NCBI GenBank assembly: GCA_947034895.1
Contig: OX344763.1
Location: forward strand, 20,243,001-20,307,000
Direction of reading: 5' to 3'
Source: Rhytidiadelphus loreus
Lineage: Eukaryota > Streptophyta > Bryopsida > Hypnales > Hylocomiaceae
Length of the DNA: 64,000 nucleotides
Positions 63,318 through 64,000 of the stretch are shown piece after piece. Position 1 is the stretch's first letter. Each line of letters begins with the position of its first letter. A program made the position numbers and the translations under genes. The notes under the pieces were generated by a model, which saw only the letters and a list, made by a program, of their open reading frames with translations, made no database searches and had not been told where the DNA came from.

Positions 63318-64000
63318 GTACACATGTTGTAGATGTCATGGATCAAATTTGAAGTCATTTGACCGTGTAGATTGCAAGATTATAATGTTTTAGAGTTGAA
63401 AAAGAATGCTGAAATTTTCCTAAAAACACATTTAGAGACCAAACTTGATTTCTAAACCTAATGAAATGAAAAAACTTTAAACTACAAAGTGATTCAAAAC
63501 CAGGATACAAACACAGTGGTGAAAAAAAATATCATTCAATTGACTCAATGTGTTTGCAAAATGGCTTGCAAATGTCAAAAATAGGCAAGAAAAGTTGCAA
63601 AAAACACATCTAGGACTGAACCTCCTTCTACTAAAATGCTTCTCAGTCATTCATAAATTCTTGTATTGATATGAAAATTTAGCCACACAAACTAGACTAG
63701 AATGCGCAACTTTTACAAAAAATTATATTGAAAACAGACATTTTATGAAGAAGATACAAGCTGCCGAAGTTCACTATAGTCCATAAATGGCGGGATTTTG
63801 AATTTTGAATTGCTCCCAAACATTCAAAACAACTTGGATTGACATGAAAATTTCACCACAATAACTAGAATTAAAGGGAAACACAACCCAACAAATTTTA
63901 TTGAAATCGAACATTGGATGAAGGAGATACAAACCCCCGAAGTTGCAGCCATGAAGTGCACTTTGGTGAATCAAATTGAGCCTGTGCACTTTGATTGGCT
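63318..64000. repeat. Degenerate ~170-bp direct repeat at the window end
   Basis: Two diverged units, starting near 63670 and 63843, share ATGAAAATTT(A/C)RCCAC, the word AATTWTATTGAAA and GAAG(A/G)AGATACAA followed by CCGAAGTT. The second unit may continue past the window. No gene is seen around it. Confidence 0.6.

Overview
The window looks like nuclear DNA of a seed-free land plant such as a moss, liverwort, lycophyte or fern. The evidence is plant-type split genes with GT-AG introns, very AT-rich intergenic DNA full of short DNA-transposon relics, plant-style housekeeping proteins, telo-boxes (AAACCCTA) beside the ribosomal-protein and rRNA-methyltransferase genes, and a long coiled-coil protein with Sfi1-type centrin-binding repeats. 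A protein of that last kind fits a lineage that still builds basal bodies for swimming sperm. The lineage is an inference from these features.

Five intact genes and one gene relic can be reconstructed. In order they are: a decayed, intron-containing importin-beta fragment (about 1545-2880, +); ribosomal protein eL6 (8110-9832, -, 4 exons, 231 aa); an 18-exon gene for a 1287-residue Sfi1-like/coiled-coil protein (18316-29308, +); the gamma-secretase subunit APH1 (38401-40670, +, 6 exons, 255 aa); peroxisomal serine-glyoxylate aminotransferase AGT1 (42177-45232, -, 5 exons, 402 aa); and the nucleolar rRNA cytosine-C5 methyltransferase NOP2 (51447-58087, -, 18 exons, 675 aa). All five models keep an open frame through every junction. 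They do not form an operon or an obvious pathway. eL6 and NOP2 both belong to ribosome biogenesis and share telo-box promoter context; AGT1 is photorespiratory; APH1 is a membrane-protease scaffold.

The rest, well over half of the window, is AT-rich intergenic DNA. Several short non-autonomous DNA-transposon families can be delimited by terminal inverted repeats (TIRs) and target-site duplications (TSDs): (i) fold-back CACTA-type elements (3385-3616, 60130-60304, relics at 171-398 and 13900-14207); (ii) two inverted copies of a ~720-bp element bracketing the importin relic (681-1411 and 4300-5017); (iii) ~570-580-bp elements with TTAA duplications and CCCCTAAACGTC-like ends (37516-38097, 47108-47676, a 123-bp miniature in a NOP2 intron at 53237-53359, and a second subfamily at 6440-7018 and elsewhere); (iv) Harbinger-like elements with TTA/TAA duplications (10461-11000, 49881-50234); (v) elements with TA duplications (31732-31977, 62906-63315). 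There are also minisatellites, one filling AGT1 intron 3, and short inverted repeats.

The most unusual item is the Sfi1-like gene. Eleven tryptophan-centred repeats at 29-37-residue spacing lie between two coiled coils, with disordered S/G/N- and Q/S/P-rich ends. I recognise the architecture but not a named orthologue. No tRNA, rRNA, CRISPR array or organellar insertion was recognised. Everything was read by eye from the sequence; no database search was run.
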